Shown: piece by piece, positions 10,608-23,587 of the stretch
How positions within the stretch are numbered: the first letter of the stretch is position 1
How the letters are laid out: every line of letters begins with the position of its first letter
From: Neodiprion pinetum
Taxonomy: Eukaryota; Arthropoda; Insecta; Hymenoptera; Diprionidae
Assembly: GCF_021155775.2 (NCBI RefSeq)
Contig: NC_060232.1
Span: 39,970,089-40,034,088, forward strand
DNA length: 64,000 nt
Reading direction: 5' to 3'
Position numbers and translations under genes: made by a program
Notes under the pieces: model-generated
Databases searched by the model: none
Seen by the model: the letters and a program-made list of their open reading frames with translations, nothing else
Told to the model about the DNA's origin: nothing

Positions 10608-13600
10608 TCACACAGTAATGTATTCCTCCAGATACATTCGGGCCAAGTCCTCGTTTCCTGAATCCAAATAAATAAGATGAAGATTGAAAGCAGCCTCTCG
10701 TGTCAGGTCCAAAAGATGCGGCTTTTGGGAAACGAGAATAGGCGGAGGTGTTTCCAAAACAAGTTTGTAATGGTGAATGGCCGCCGGCAAAAGACCGAGT
10801 TGATGAAAAGCTCGAGCTGTATTGTAGCTAGTTTCGTGTTCACCGCCTTTGCCTCGCATCTGTGAGTATTTCGTCAGAAAGGCAAGAGCTGAAAGGACGG
10901 GTTATTTAAGCATCTTTTCAAAGATCGATAAACTGATTTTCTAACTAGTATAAAAAGGATGAACTTATAGCTGCGTGTACCTTGTATAACAAGCTGATTC
11001 TTTTGAACAGAAAACCTTTGACAAGCCATTTGCAAAAGTGTAACAGCGATCAATAGTGCCAGGAGCGCACTGGGCTCGACTTTGAACAGAGATACGTAAT
11101 CATTGAGAGCATACTTGTATGTTCCCGAGACCAGACAGTTGTTGGCATGCAGAAGATGCAGGTATGAAAAACCTTCCACCCTTCCTAATAGCCTCATGAT
11201 AAACCTATTGTGTCTGCAATCCTCGGCCCTTTGGATAATGATATTCATCAGATTCCATGAATTTGATCTTCTACAAACTCTGACCAATTCTCTGACAATG
11301 TTGTATCCATGATACGAATCGTTATTGTGTATGCAAGATATTAAACACAGGAATGTGATGTGAGAACTCTTTTTTTCAAATCTTTTCGACGTCATCGCAC
11401 CAAAAGCCAATCTTTGAAACAAACCCTGTCTTTTTTTTTTGCAGGCCAGTTGGCACATCTGTAGATATAATGAGAATTCATTCCTTAGACTTGGCTGATT
11501 CTCCTCTCTGAAGCACGGAGCATTTTCATCCTCAAAAGTTTCCCCGCGAGATAAGCGATAAAGTTGGAGGGCATCGAGGCGTTGTTTTACTCCTGTGGCT
11601 TTGGTCAATGTTATCAACTCAGCTTTTGACCTCAAAGAAACGCAATGTCTTGAAAGTAGAAGCATTCCAGATTGAAAATATTCATTGTAGCGTTTAACTT
11701 TCAGGAGTAGTACCGTTCTTTGGTAAACCACTCCAGGATCTAACAGATCCGTTTCTGGATCTTGTTTCAATACTTCTATAGCTTTGTTGAACTGTCCCCT
11801 AAGTTTGTAAAGTTTGGCAAGTTCCAGTCTCGCCCCCAAATGTTGAGGCGACAGCTCTCTAACCATCTCATAAGAATTTACAGCTCGCTTCAAATTTTTG
11901 CATCCTACCCAACACTCCGCATGTCTCAGCCAAACTGCCGCTAAACTGAAGTTTTTACTCTCGATCAAGGGCTCCAATAGTTGTAGCGCCTTGTGAAATT
12001 TCTTTTTACCCATGAAAGCTTCGGCTAAATCTAGAAACAAATCACCTGACACTTCCGGATCTACTTCAGTGAGGAATCTTGGTAAGAAGATATCAGTCCA
12101 TTTAGTCTCATTCAATTCAACGAGGGTTATCAGGAATTTAGCCTTCAAGTCCATTACAACGTCGTTCGGTAATTCACACGATTCAATAATGGGATTCTCC
12201 TTCGTTACACTCCCTTCATCTTCAATTATCGAACTCTGGTCTTTGTAGGTGATTTTAATGGTTGTATATCTTGTCAATATATCCAAGCATTTGTGAAATT
12301 GTTTCAGTGCGATTAACAATTCCGTCATCACATTTACCTCCTCGAGGGTGATGAGGTCAGGACATTTGGTGAAAAGTTGATCCATGGCTTCCAAGGCCTG
12401 TTCGTTATTGTTCTCTTGCATGAAATGTTTTGCCAAACTCTTTGCATACTTTAGAATATTAGCTCCATCTTCTGGTCCTAAATGATGCAGCAGCTTCATG
12501 TAGCCTTTCAAAGCTCCCTTCTTGTCTCCAATTTGATTTTGAAGTTTTGCACGTTGCTTGTATAAATTTATGTCTTTAGGACTGGCTTGTATAGCCTTGG
12601 TAAAACATGTTATCGTTTGTCTTATGTTCCCGGACTCCATTGATAATGCAGCTAGTTTAATCCACTGGTCAGCATCTCTTGGGCTCAAATGAGCGGCAAT
12701 CAGTGCAAATTGCAACGATTTTTCTGGCTGATCATTTTCGTAAATCATTGACAATGTATGAAATGGTTCCGGCGCACTAGGGACTTGTCTGTGAAAATTA
12801 CATTAAAATTATTTGTTATTCTTACGATTGAATTATTATTTTCACACAGTAAATGTTCAACAGAATCAAATTTAGTTGAGTGACGGTCAGGGATGAAATG
12901 ATGCAATTTTAGAAAGCTGATTTTATTGTTCGCTTCTATTTCATACGTGAATTTTATGCGTAAATTTATGATAAAGGTTGAATGCGTTAACTAATTGATT
13001 TTGAAAACGTAAAGATTATTGACAAGGAAACAAACTGGCATAAGAGGGTTATGAAAAAAATTATTCATATTTATAAAAACAACACAGTCAATAAAAAAAC
13101 TGACATCAAAATCTCAGTCACCTCTATTCGGACATCATATATTGTCAATAGAAACTGTACTGACTGTTATGTAAGCAATTAGGCCAACATACCAACACAA
13201 ATGTAAACAATTGTATGACTTTCAAAGACAGTTGTTGAAATAAACAGTCCTGTAAGTATAGACAAGTGGGTAGTCACTTCCTTCTCGAACATCAGGTGAC
13301 AAACATTGCAAACGTTTAGGCATGTCGATATATGTAAGTTTTGAACAATTTAATTTTTCACAGCAGTTTCAATAATAAGGTTAAACAATAAACAGTGGCA
13401 TTTACGTAGATTAGTAAATTTGTCAACACTAAAAATTCTCATGTACAAATTGTGATTTCTTCTACATTAAAGAAACGTCTTGGTGAAACGTAGTTTTGAA
13501 AAAATATAACTGGTTGCTAAAATTGCATCATTTCATCCCCGACCGTCACATAACTAAATTTGGATCTGTAGAATATCTACACGGTCATGAGCATCAATCT

Positions 13601-14431
13601 TAAGTAAATATTCAGTCACTTGCCTAATTATTTCCATACACATTTTCGAAGCGAGGGATACTTCGCCTCTAGCAAATCTCAAATTAGCTTCACCCATCAG
13701 ACCTTGTAAAGCGGTTGGTAAAGTTCGCTTTTTTCTACGGTTTGGTCTTTGTTGTAATGTGTTTGATGTTTTCTGTGCCTTTTTCTGTCCAATTTTTTTA
13801 CTCGCAACGAGCTCAGTTTCAAAAGCTTTTCTGCAATTTGAGAGTCTTATATCAAACATAGAATAATTCAAGTTGTGGTGTGTACATTGTCGAGACGGTT
13901 TACCTGAATGAAAAGATCTAATATCTGAATGCTTCTCAAATCTGAGCTGTTGTTTGATTTTTCATCATTGAGACATTCGAAGTATTGACAAATTTTTCAC
14001 TTTCAATCCTACCTGTTAGATTCAATATCAGGAATTTCTGTTTCGATTCCTTCATCCATTCTCAAGGAATATTCAGAAAATGTTAGTTCCCCGTTGAGGA
14101 ATTGCTTTGTTAAGCGGTCCTCCTCGTCTACATGAAACCTATCAGATTCTTCCTGGTCGTCGGTAGATTCGGGGATCAAATTTTCTGTAGAGGTTACCAT
14201 CGCATCTTTCTGCTCTGAATTTATCATATTATTATCTCCTATTTCCTGAATTTCTAATGCTTCAGCCTCAACAAACTCAGTCATGTCGACGTCCATCCAT
14301 GTTATGGTATTTTGATCCAATTCTTCTATAATTACTGGTGCCAATGAAGTACCACTCTCCATTATGACATCATTTTCCGAAGTTGAATCATGAGGCTCAA
14401 CACACATTGGTGTTGACGTTGTCTCGGCCAT
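10608..14431 (-). CDS. GTF3C3: General transcription factor 3C polypeptide 3 (TFIIIC102, TPR protein)
   Basis: TPR scaffold subunit of TFIIIC, which binds the A/B boxes of tRNA genes and recruits TFIIIB for Pol III. Exons in coding order: 14431-14013, 13830-13624, 12788-10981, 10888-10608, giving 904 aa (human about 886). An acidic N-terminal region (DEEDRLTKQFLNGELTFSEY) precedes a Lys-rich linker. TPR units start at LMGEANLRFARGEVSLASKM and continue through the 1808-nt exon to the C-terminal pair (ARAFHQLGLLPAAIHHYKLV). The start at 14431 (MAETTSTP) is preferred; a further in-frame ATG at 14488 adds 19 hydrophobic residues unlike the family. Intron 2 uses a GC donor (AG|GCAAGT), needed to give the conserved EIIRQVPSAPEPF junction. 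Head-to-head with MBTPS1. Confidence 0.95.
12861..13568. mobile_element. Inverted-repeat element inside GTF3C3 intron 2
   Basis: Two arms of about 52 bp (12861-12912 and 13517-13568) are inverted copies. Both carry AAATTTAGTT, GTGACGGTC and GATGAAATGATGCAATTTTAG-like blocks, with roughly five mismatches. The 600-bp interior is AT-rich and non-coding. Target-site duplication and superfamily are not evident. The element makes up about 85% of the 835-bp intron. Confidence 0.65.
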
Positions 14432-16105
14432 GTTGACTAACAACAATATTACGTCTGCAACCGAGTACCCGGCCAACAATTTCTTCATCAGTTATCAAAT
14501 AATGAAAACATGTTATTCGAAATAATAATCGTACCGTGTGAAGGAAAATTCATGATTTTTACAGATATTAGTAGTTATCACAACACTGCAAATAGCATGA
14601 CGAGTATACGCGAAAGTCATACAGCATTTAACCAATCTGTAATCTAAAGATTTGTCAAACTAGACACTTCGTTAATAGCGAGGACTCAGCTATACTTACC
14701 CAATGCTATAACTTTCATATCACGACACAGTATTTTTTTAAATAAGACGGTGAATTATTAAACAGAAAACAAGGCCAAAGACGCGTGGTTCTGTGTTGCC
14801 AAATAAAACTTAGAAACACATAACGGGCCTGATTCTAAAGTTTAAACAGTAGCTTTTTGTACACGAAATTAAGTAATCCATCAGCTGCAATACTTGATCG
14901 GAGCAATTTGGGGTTATAAAACCCTGCAACCATTTGCCACTTTGACAAATACAAACAGGGCTGTTTGCTATCTCCGTAAAATTCGCTGACTCTGATTTAG
15001 GACATGTAATAATATTCAAGCATTTTCACCTTTTTCTCCAGTTATTCCCACGCCAATTCTCGAAACCACAGAGGAATAAGTTCTGTAATCGAGAAGATTA
15101 AGGTTAGGTTTAGATCAGAATGAATGATGTCTATGTAATTCTACATAATCACAGAAGATTGTTAAATTTCGAATGTAGACAATATACATACGATATATAT
15201 GACAAATTGCAACAAATAAAACTTCTAGGATGCTTTCATGGTTGTCATCACCAGGCGTCAAATACCCATGTCAACTCGTCCGCACTCGTCCGCTACTCGT
15301 CTGTTAACGGTATTAACTCATTTGTTTATTATCTGTCGCGGTGGAGTGCTGCTATCTGGTGCAGTCTGGTGCAGTTTCGATCATTTTAATCCGGTACATT
15401 GTTCGTTATCAATCATTACAGCAACATTGTGCTTTCGATTGAAGTTGATTTGCGTTTGAGTTGTTTATTTATTTGCTTGGTTAATATGCACATTTACAGA
15501 AAATAACATCGCAGTTACCATATATCGTTGTATTTCAACACCTCGTTATTACTTTCTGAGAATGTTCGCATTTCGCAAAAATTGAAACATCTTTGATACG
15601 TTGAGTATGACGAGAACGATACCAGTAGAAAAAAAGTGAGGTTACGATATGAAGAATATTAAAAATATTAGGGCAAAGATGAGCGTGGTTTAATTCATAT
15701 TTGATTATTTTTTACTTACCGGAACTCGGACAAAATCATGGTGATCACGATCTAAAAGTCATTAAATCATACTCTGCACGTTTTGCCCGATTCTATCACA
15801 TATTTATACTGAATACGTTAAACTGACTATTAACACTTCATTGAAAACATATAAATTTATATCGAATATGTTTGTACATATTACGTGATCTATGTAATGT
15901 CAGATGAGATTATTATACAAATTGAATCTTAACCGCATATCTCTGAATTTACTCATCTCCAGTATGATAATTGAAAGTCTGGATATGAGAGTATTGCTTT
16001 TTCTCATTACATATAATTCAAACTGTTCATGATTATTCTTAATATTTCTCTTGGCATCTCTAGTGCATCTGTTTAAAAATTTGAATTTTCCTTTTTTTCT
16101 TCCAG
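14432..16105. other. Shared 5' region between GTF3C3 (-) and MBTPS1 (+)
   Basis: Head-to-head spacer of about 1.7 kb. It must hold both promoters, but no TATA box is obvious. The motif AGGTTAGGTT lies at 15101-15110. A 3' splice acceptor after a pyrimidine tract (CTTCCAG, ending 16105) shows MBTPS1 has an upstream non-coding exon somewhere in this spacer. The 89-codon plus-strand frame at 15120-15389 has no other support. Confidence 0.45.
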
Positions 16106-16195
16106 CTGTACAACGGCGACGAAATGTGATATAATTTTTGACAGAAAATAACTATTGCCTTCCGTTGATTATCCCAAACAAGAGGAAGGAGTAGT

Positions 16196-19100
16196 ATGAA
16201 GCCACGCACAAATCTTCTACTCGTGCTCCAAGTTTTACTGATTGTGTCGATCGTTCAACCCTTAGAAAATCGTCAAGAACATTCCAAGAAAGAGGAAAGG
16301 AAAGAAAATGGTACCAATGATCCCTGCCACGATCAGTTTACTCGATGCAATGGTACGCAGGATGGACAAGAAGTCCGGATCCAATTCTCAAGCCGAGTGG
16401 TAAAGAATGAGTACATTGTAGCTTTCAAAGGGTACTATAAACCAGGTACTCGTGAAAGCTATATTGGGGCTGCCTTGAATTCCTCTGGAGTCAGTCACTG
16501 GCAGATCTTGTCTAGAGATAATCCTGCTAGTGAATATCCAAGCGATTTTGATGTTGTTCTATTGGAAGAAACTGACAGACGTAATGGACTCAGCGCCCTG
16601 AGTGATCATCCTCTGGTTAGAAGAGTCACACCGCAAAGAGTTGTGCATAGAACTTTGAAGTATCTGAACACCACAGAAGATGGGGATATGCCAGAATATA
16701 AAAACTTTAAACGAAAAATAAATGGCTATGTAAGTATTGCCAATCATTCTGATTCATAGCTAACAGTAAGTTGCAAGCAATATACCTGTAACACTTTCTC
16801 ACAACATTAATTGGAACTTTGGTTTTTTGACTGTTGATTGGACAAATTTTTAACTTCTCAGATATAAAATTAAAACAAGAGAATAGTGTTTTTCCTATGC
16901 AACACACTGTATTAGAATAAGAGCAGGAATGCTTCCAATTCTCTGAATTTCAATATCAAAGATAAACTTTAATAATATACAGAAATAGAAAAATTCTACA
17001 CTTCAGTTTATCCATTATAGAACAACCAGTTCTGGCAACCAGCGGCACGTTATGCTAACCGCCGACTTCTACGTGCGATTCCTCGCCAAATCACCGGCAT
17101 TCTACAAGCGGATGCACTGTGGGGAATGGGTGTCACTGGACATGGTATAAAGGTAGACTTTGATGAATACTTGTTACTAGTTTGTCAAAAAATAAGATAC
17201 AGACGAACATGGTGTGCATCATCCTTAAACACCATAGGGGGATAAGCAGAGTAAAAATGCCCTTTGTGAATATTTTGACGATATTTTAGGGATAAGTAGG
17301 TACTATTAAAATACTAAAAGCGTGAAAGTATAAACTCCAATGGCAATTAGTTTTTGAAAGAACAAAGAGCGGAAACTAAAAGATATAAAATAATTTTTTC
17401 CTCAGGATTGACTTGACCGATTCGTTGGAAAGTTCAATATGTTATTGAGGAAGTTGAGAACTTTTACAGTCGCAATGGATAAATTTTTAGCTTAAAAAAT
17501 TCATGATATTGGTAAAATGCATTTTTACCCGATTTATCCTCCTATGGCTTTTGATTCAAGTCAGGGCAACTTCTCTCTGATTACTTAGCAATATATGTTG
17601 ATCGATCATGAATTTTGATACGGCAGGTGGCTGTCTTTGACACTGGTTTAGCTGCTACTCATCCACACTTCAAAAAAATTAAGGAACGAACAAATTGGAC
17701 AAACGAAAAAACTTTAGAAGACGGTCTTGGGCATGGTACGTTTGTGGCTGGTGTAATAGCTTCGGTTTCACGTGACTGTCTAGGCTTTGCACCAGACGCT
17801 GAACTACACATATTCAGGGTATTCACTAACGCTCAAGTCTCCTATACATCGTGGTTTCTTGATGCGTTCAACTACGCCATTCTCGCCAAAATAGCTGTCC
17901 TCAACCTCAGTATCGGAGGTCCAGATTTTATGGATCACCCTTTTGTTGACAAAGTTTGGGAGTTGACGGCGAATGGTGTGATAATGGTTTCAGCAATCGG
18001 GAACGACGGTCCTTTATATGGGTAAAAATTCGTGCATATATTTTTATTGAGGTAAAAAATTTGATGCAGTTATCAAAAATCACCAATGCCAATAATTATC
18101 CATTTTATTTACATAGAACACTTAACAATCCAGCAGATCAGATGGATGTTATAGGAGTAGGTGGCATAAACTGGGACGATCAGATTGCAAGGTTTTCGTC
18201 ACGTGGCATGACAACATGGGAATTACCCTCGGGTTATGGGCGAGTGAAGCCTGATCTAGTCACGTATGGATCAGGAGTGCGAGGGTCCGCATTGCAGAGT
18301 GGGTGCCGCACTTTATCCGGCACCTCGGTTGCTAGCCCAGTAGTTGCTGGGGCTGTGGCTCTGCTGGCTAGTGGTTTTTTAACATCAAATTCCGCATCAA
18401 GTCAGTCCGGCAATAATCAAAAGGTTAGTTTTCACCGAAATTCTTGAATTATTATTCATGTTGCGTTAATGGTGTTTAAGGACAGTTTCGTAGACCAATG
18501 CGTCAATCTTCACTATTCTCCGCACATTCTTATCACCTTTTTTCTTTCGTATGCGCGATAATTCACGTCATATATTTAATAGCTTCTCGTAATTATGTCT
18601 TCTTGCTTATTATCAAATAGCGTAACAAGTTCTTTCTCTTATCTCTTTTGTTCCACATAGAAGGTGACCCCTGCGAGCATGAAGCAGGCACTTTTGGGAT
18701 CAGCGCGACGCCTACCAGGGGTCGGGATGTTCGAACAAGGTGCTGGGCGACTGGACCTTCTTCGAGCTTTCCATTTCCTACGATCATATCGGCCGATGGC
18801 TACGCTAAGCCCCAGGTCAATGATAATATTCAATCTAATACAAATTATTGATCAAAATATACGATTTTGTAACAGCTTAGAAATACTCAGACAGATTTAT
18901 ATTGGTTAATTAAATAGTAACGATACCTTATAATAATTTTTGGCGAGTAGTTACATAGATCTCACGGAATGCCAGTACATGTGGCCTTACTGCACCCAAG
19001 CGGTTTATCACAGCGGAATGCCGACGATAGTAAACGTTACTATAATAAATGGACTGGGAGTGTCAGGACACGTAACTTCTGTTAAATGGCATCCATACTC

Positions 19101-21841
19101 GCGCGACGGTAATGGTGATCGCGTTGAGGTCTCCTTGACTCACAGCGACATTCTTTGGCCATGGTCAGGGTGGCTCGCAGTTGCTATAACAGTTCCTGCC
19201 TCTGCTAGTGATTGGCAGGGTGTTGCACAAGGTATGGGGATTGTGCAGATGAATTGTTTGTCCAAGTTTCTCTTCGAATCACATATTGCATGCTTCATTT
19301 TGCAGGTCGCATATCATTGACTGTAGAATCACCTCCAGGAGACGGTGAACAGGAACCCAGACGATCCGCTGTTGATCTACCGCTGAAGGCAAAAGTTATA
19401 CCTACACCACCTCGTCAGTAAGTTTTACTAGATAACATGCATTTCTCCTGGCTACGATCCTAGAAATTGAGTAGACAGTTCGGAGTTTTTTTCTTTTTTC
19501 CGTAGATTCGTAATGAATATCCTTCTTACTGCCAGTCATCCCTTACTTACCCACTGCTAACATTTCATGCTATCGTGATGAACACTGCTAGTTCGGATTC
19601 CGCTTATTAATTATCGTTTCATTTTGTATGGTATAAGAACGTAATCACATTTTAGCAAGAGAATACTGTGGGATCAATTTCACAATCTACGATACCCACC
19701 TGGCTATTTTCCAAGAGATGATCTACGAGCAAAGAATGACCCTTTGGACTGGAACGGGGATCACATACATACAAACTTTAAGGATATGTATCAACATTTG
19801 CGAAATGCTGGGTATTACTTAGAGGTGTTGGGTTACCCTCTGACCTGCTTTCAAGCCAAGAATTACGGTACTTTGCTTATCGTTGACTCTGAAGAAGAAT
19901 TCTTTCCTGAAGAGGTGCGCCGAAATCAGCTTGTGCATTGCCTAAAGCATACATTATTTGCACGCAGACGATAGGTATAAAAATCCAAACAAACGAATGT
20001 TACAATTCAGGTAGCAAAACTGAAGTTGGACGTCGAAGAGGAGGGATTGTCCGTCGTAGTATTTGCGGATTGGTACAACGTGACAGTGATGCGGAAAGTC
20101 AAATTCTATGACGAAAACACACGTCAGTGGTGGGTACCGGATACCGGCGGTGCCAATGTACCTGCTTTGAACGACCTTCTCCACACCAACTGGGGCATAG
20201 CCTTTGGCGATGAAGTGCGAGACGGACAGTTCACGCTCGGTCAGCATCCACCAGTCACCTTTTCATCTGGCACAACGCTTGCCAGGTAATTTGAACCTAT
20301 GTATTTTGCTTGTATTATCACTTGCAATCCAGTGTTACTATTGTTTTTAATTTAACTGTGGACTTTTTCTAGGTTTCCGCAGGACGGGGTAATACTCCAT
20401 GTAGAATTAAAAGACCAAGGACACGAACTACTGTTGGAAGGTGATGCCAAACAACCCGAGCTCGTCCCGATCCTTGGACTTTTCCAGACTCAAAGTCACA
20501 GAGCAACTGATCATCGCTATGATACTATCGGCAATGAGATTTCAAATGACATAGAACAAAATGTACCAAAGAACAGGGAGAAAGATATTGCTGGCAGACT
20601 AGTCGTTTATGGCGATTCCAATTGCATCGATGATAGTCACCAACACAAACGTACAATTTTTTAATTCGCACATCGTACATATTTCTGTTGTGACAACTCC
20701 ATGAGAACCATTATTGTCAGTTGCAAGCGATCCAGCCAGAATGACAGACCGATAGATTAATTTGATTTATTATTGCAGCATGCTTTTGGATGTTGGATGC
20801 TATATTGGAATTTGCTACAACTGGACATGTTCCTACCGTGTTTGAAGAGGCGAGTAGGCGTGATAAAAATTCTGTTGACGGGGAACATTGGATGAGTAAA
20901 GATCAGGAGGCGACAGAGACACTTTTACCTCAACGGATGGAGGGTAGCCACTTGAGTCGTCATAGTAAAGTTCTTGAGGTCGATGCCGGTGGTGCTGGTG
21001 GACGACTACGACCTCTACCAGCGTGCCCAGTAGCGCTACTCGCTGTACCGTATCCGCTCAACGAATCTGTCCCTGCGTGAGTATTTTCTCACAATTTATG
21101 CTATAAGCTTTCCACTTTGACGTGGCTACATTTTTTTTTTCCTTATTTTTCGCTTAGAATTATTTATGATACTCAAGTATGTCAAAGAACTTGATGAATT
21201 GTTTGCAGCTCAAATCAATTCTGTTCTGAAGAATTTTTCAAAATCTGATTTGATTCTTTTTCGTGATTCCCGTTCCACATTAATGACAAAAAACTGCACT
21301 TACAGTAAAACCTCTTGCTAGTTTTGGACAAATGAGCATTCCAATATATGTGAATATCACGAAAATTTATGACCAAGATGCGGATATAAGCGTTTTTAGT
21401 GACAAAAAATTAATTCGCGTGAAATCACAGTATATACTAGTCGTCAATTGAATGTACATTTTCAGTAATTTGTACAAGTCTCAGAAGTTACTGTCGGTGG
21501 GCGATAGTTTTATCGTGGCTGTTCCTCAGCTCCAAGATTCAGACTCCTCTTGGTCGAGACGACGTGGTGGCAATGTGAACGGTGCAGTGCCGCGTTATTC
21601 TGGGGGCAAAAACACCGATTTTGAAGAGATCGATGAGGAGATCAGAGACACTGGATGGTGGACAACTCGAGAACAGTGGAGACTGTTAGCAGGGATCATT
21701 GCTCTTGGGGTAGCCATGCTCTGCGCGTTCAGTCGGTGGGGCTGTTGTACGTCGAAACGTCATCCTCGGAGGAAACGAGCAACAGGTAGATTACGCAGAG
21801 TGATCCAAGCTATTGCGACACGCAGAGTACCTCAGATGTAG
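16196..21841 (+). CDS. MBTPS1: Membrane-bound transcription factor site-1 protease (S1P/SKI-1)
   Basis: Golgi subtilisin-like protease that makes the first luminal cut in SREBP and ATF6. Twelve exons: 16196-16729, 17021-17152, 17627-18021, 18117-18423, 18661-18815, 18951-19231, 19306-19417, 19656-19914, 20011-20285, 20373-20650, 20779-21076, 21466-21841; 1133 aa (human 1052). A signal peptide (LLLVLQVLLIVSIV) is followed by a prodomain with self-cleavage sites, including RRLLRAIPRQ. The catalytic triad is D227 (VAVFDTG), H258 (GHGTFVAG) and S424 (SGTSVASP), with oxyanion N348 (AIGNDG). The luminal domain is well conserved (LDWNGDHIHTNF, YGDSNC). Near the C-terminus is one membrane segment (LLAGIIALGVAMLCAF) and a short basic tail. 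The extra length is mainly a divergent insert around exon 10. The 5' UTR is spliced, with its last part starting at 16106. Confidence 0.97.
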
Positions 21842-22985
21842 TCAAATTGTTTTTAGCACAGTCCAATACTGACTAAGAAATAAGTTGCCTTCAATTGCTG
21901 GATGGAGCTACGTTTGAAAAAACCCCGCTAATTGATTGATCGTTCAGTCATTCCCGCAATTTAATCTAAAGTTCTACTCGGATTAAACTGCGTATTAACA
22001 ATATACTGCGTACTACCTAGGATGATTTGAACTGATCTTCTATTCATCGTGTAAAAATGTCCCGATCAAATGTAGCAAATGGTGCAATCACTTTTTATAT
22101 TATTGTACATACGTGCTATGTCTTAGTTGAGTGCCTTGAGGTCCTGAGCACTGTAATGGCACAGTTAGAGAAAGGTGAAACTTTCTATGTACATACGTGA
22201 GTTTTCGGAGAAAATCACCATAATTTAAGTTTCAAGAATCTAATATTTCATTCAATAAAATGAAATCGACTAACTTAGCAACGAGGTGGAATAACATTGA
22301 AACTATGCACAACTATCGTTGCCAGTGCCTTAAAACACGGTTGAGTGATAGGCAATGAAAATCATATTATTCTATCATTTAGATAAACCAACCAAATAAA
22401 TATATTTTAATTTACATTTTACCATTTTAGGGATCGGAATATATTAGTACATAGCAAAATTGATTGAGACAGTCTGAGTCTGTTGAAAATAGAGAATTAT
22501 CAAGAATTCCGGCTCTAAAATTTGAATGCCGTGTACTTATGACCACATTATTCATAGATTTTTTAAACACTTTAAATATCACTTGTAATTCATTCTAGCG
22601 AAGTTCTAAGGTAGAATAGTGTTCAGCGAACTTGAATACACAATCTCAGCCTGGGACAAACCTACAATAATAAGCTCGTTATTACCTTACTCGGTCATTC
22701 CTATATTGTCAAGCTCGCACACGGTAATCACTATACTATGAAAATATACATGACTTGAGATTGAGATTGAGATTATATGTGAACAGTTATTGTAAAATTA
22801 TCTTTTCTCCAATCTCGCTGTTCTAGAACGACCTGTGATTTGATTCCTACAACAGAGCTGAAATTAATATTCTTTTACTCTGATCCATGAAGTTAGTGGA
22901 ATAGTATCATTTCAAATCCTGATTTATTCAATTTAGAAGCTTGAAAATTTAAAACGTATACATATTTTATATTACTGTTACTATT
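21842..22985. other. MBTPS1 3' UTR and convergent spacer
   Basis: Non-coding AT-rich sequence. AATAAA at 22254-22259 is a plausible poly(A) signal for MBTPS1. A short TGAGAT tandem run lies near 22755-22772. No gene seen. Confidence 0.45.
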
Positions 22986-23316
22986 TTAGGAAAATTTAAA
23001 GTTGTACCCAATGCCCATTTGTATATCAATAGTGGTGTGTTTAAAAAATTCTGCTAGGCCAATGTCAAATAAAGGAATACAATTTTTTAGTGGAAATAAA
23101 TTAATAAATGGCTTAGAAAATATTTCTAGTCGACGTTTAGACATGACAGATTCAAGCAGTGTTTCCAATTGTTTATTAATAGGATGGACTTCAATAAGTG
23201 TAAAAAGATTGCACATTTTAATGGGATTGCATTGGATTTGGAGAACTCGTGTTCTTCTTACTCACTCACGTTTACTAAATATTACAGTGAATCCACAAAA
23301 AATTCGGATCCTATAG
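22986..23316. other. Overlapping open frames on both strands, unassigned
   Basis: Between the convergent genes MBTPS1 and RTF2 a plus frame of 104 codons (23002-23316) overlaps a minus frame of 76 codons (22986-23216). Both translate to mixed-composition peptides and the region is very AT-rich. The plus frame follows an AG site (TATTTTAG before 22990). I recognise neither; it may be a decayed coding fragment or chance. Confidence 0.2.
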
Positions 23317-23367
23317 AGGTTTATAATAAATATTAATAAAAGTCATACTAAATCTAACGAAACTTTT

Positions 23368-23373
23368 TTTATT
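23368..23373 (-). terminator. Poly(A) signal candidate of RTF2
   Basis: Minus-strand AATAAA about 215 bp past the RTF2 stop codon. Confidence 0.3.
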
Positions 23374-23587
23374 TAGATACATAAAATAAACAGATGTAAA
23401 CAACAAACGTCGTGTTATGTGAAATTAATTTTTCTATAAATTTGAATTAATGTGAATGACGTTAGATTCGTCAAGATCATTGTCTACTCTAACTCCGTGA
23501 TATTGAATCACAGATAAGGATACACAAATAAACACGGTTGTTTTTTCCAGCTCGTCTTGTGGAGGAAATGAATATTTACAGTAAATC

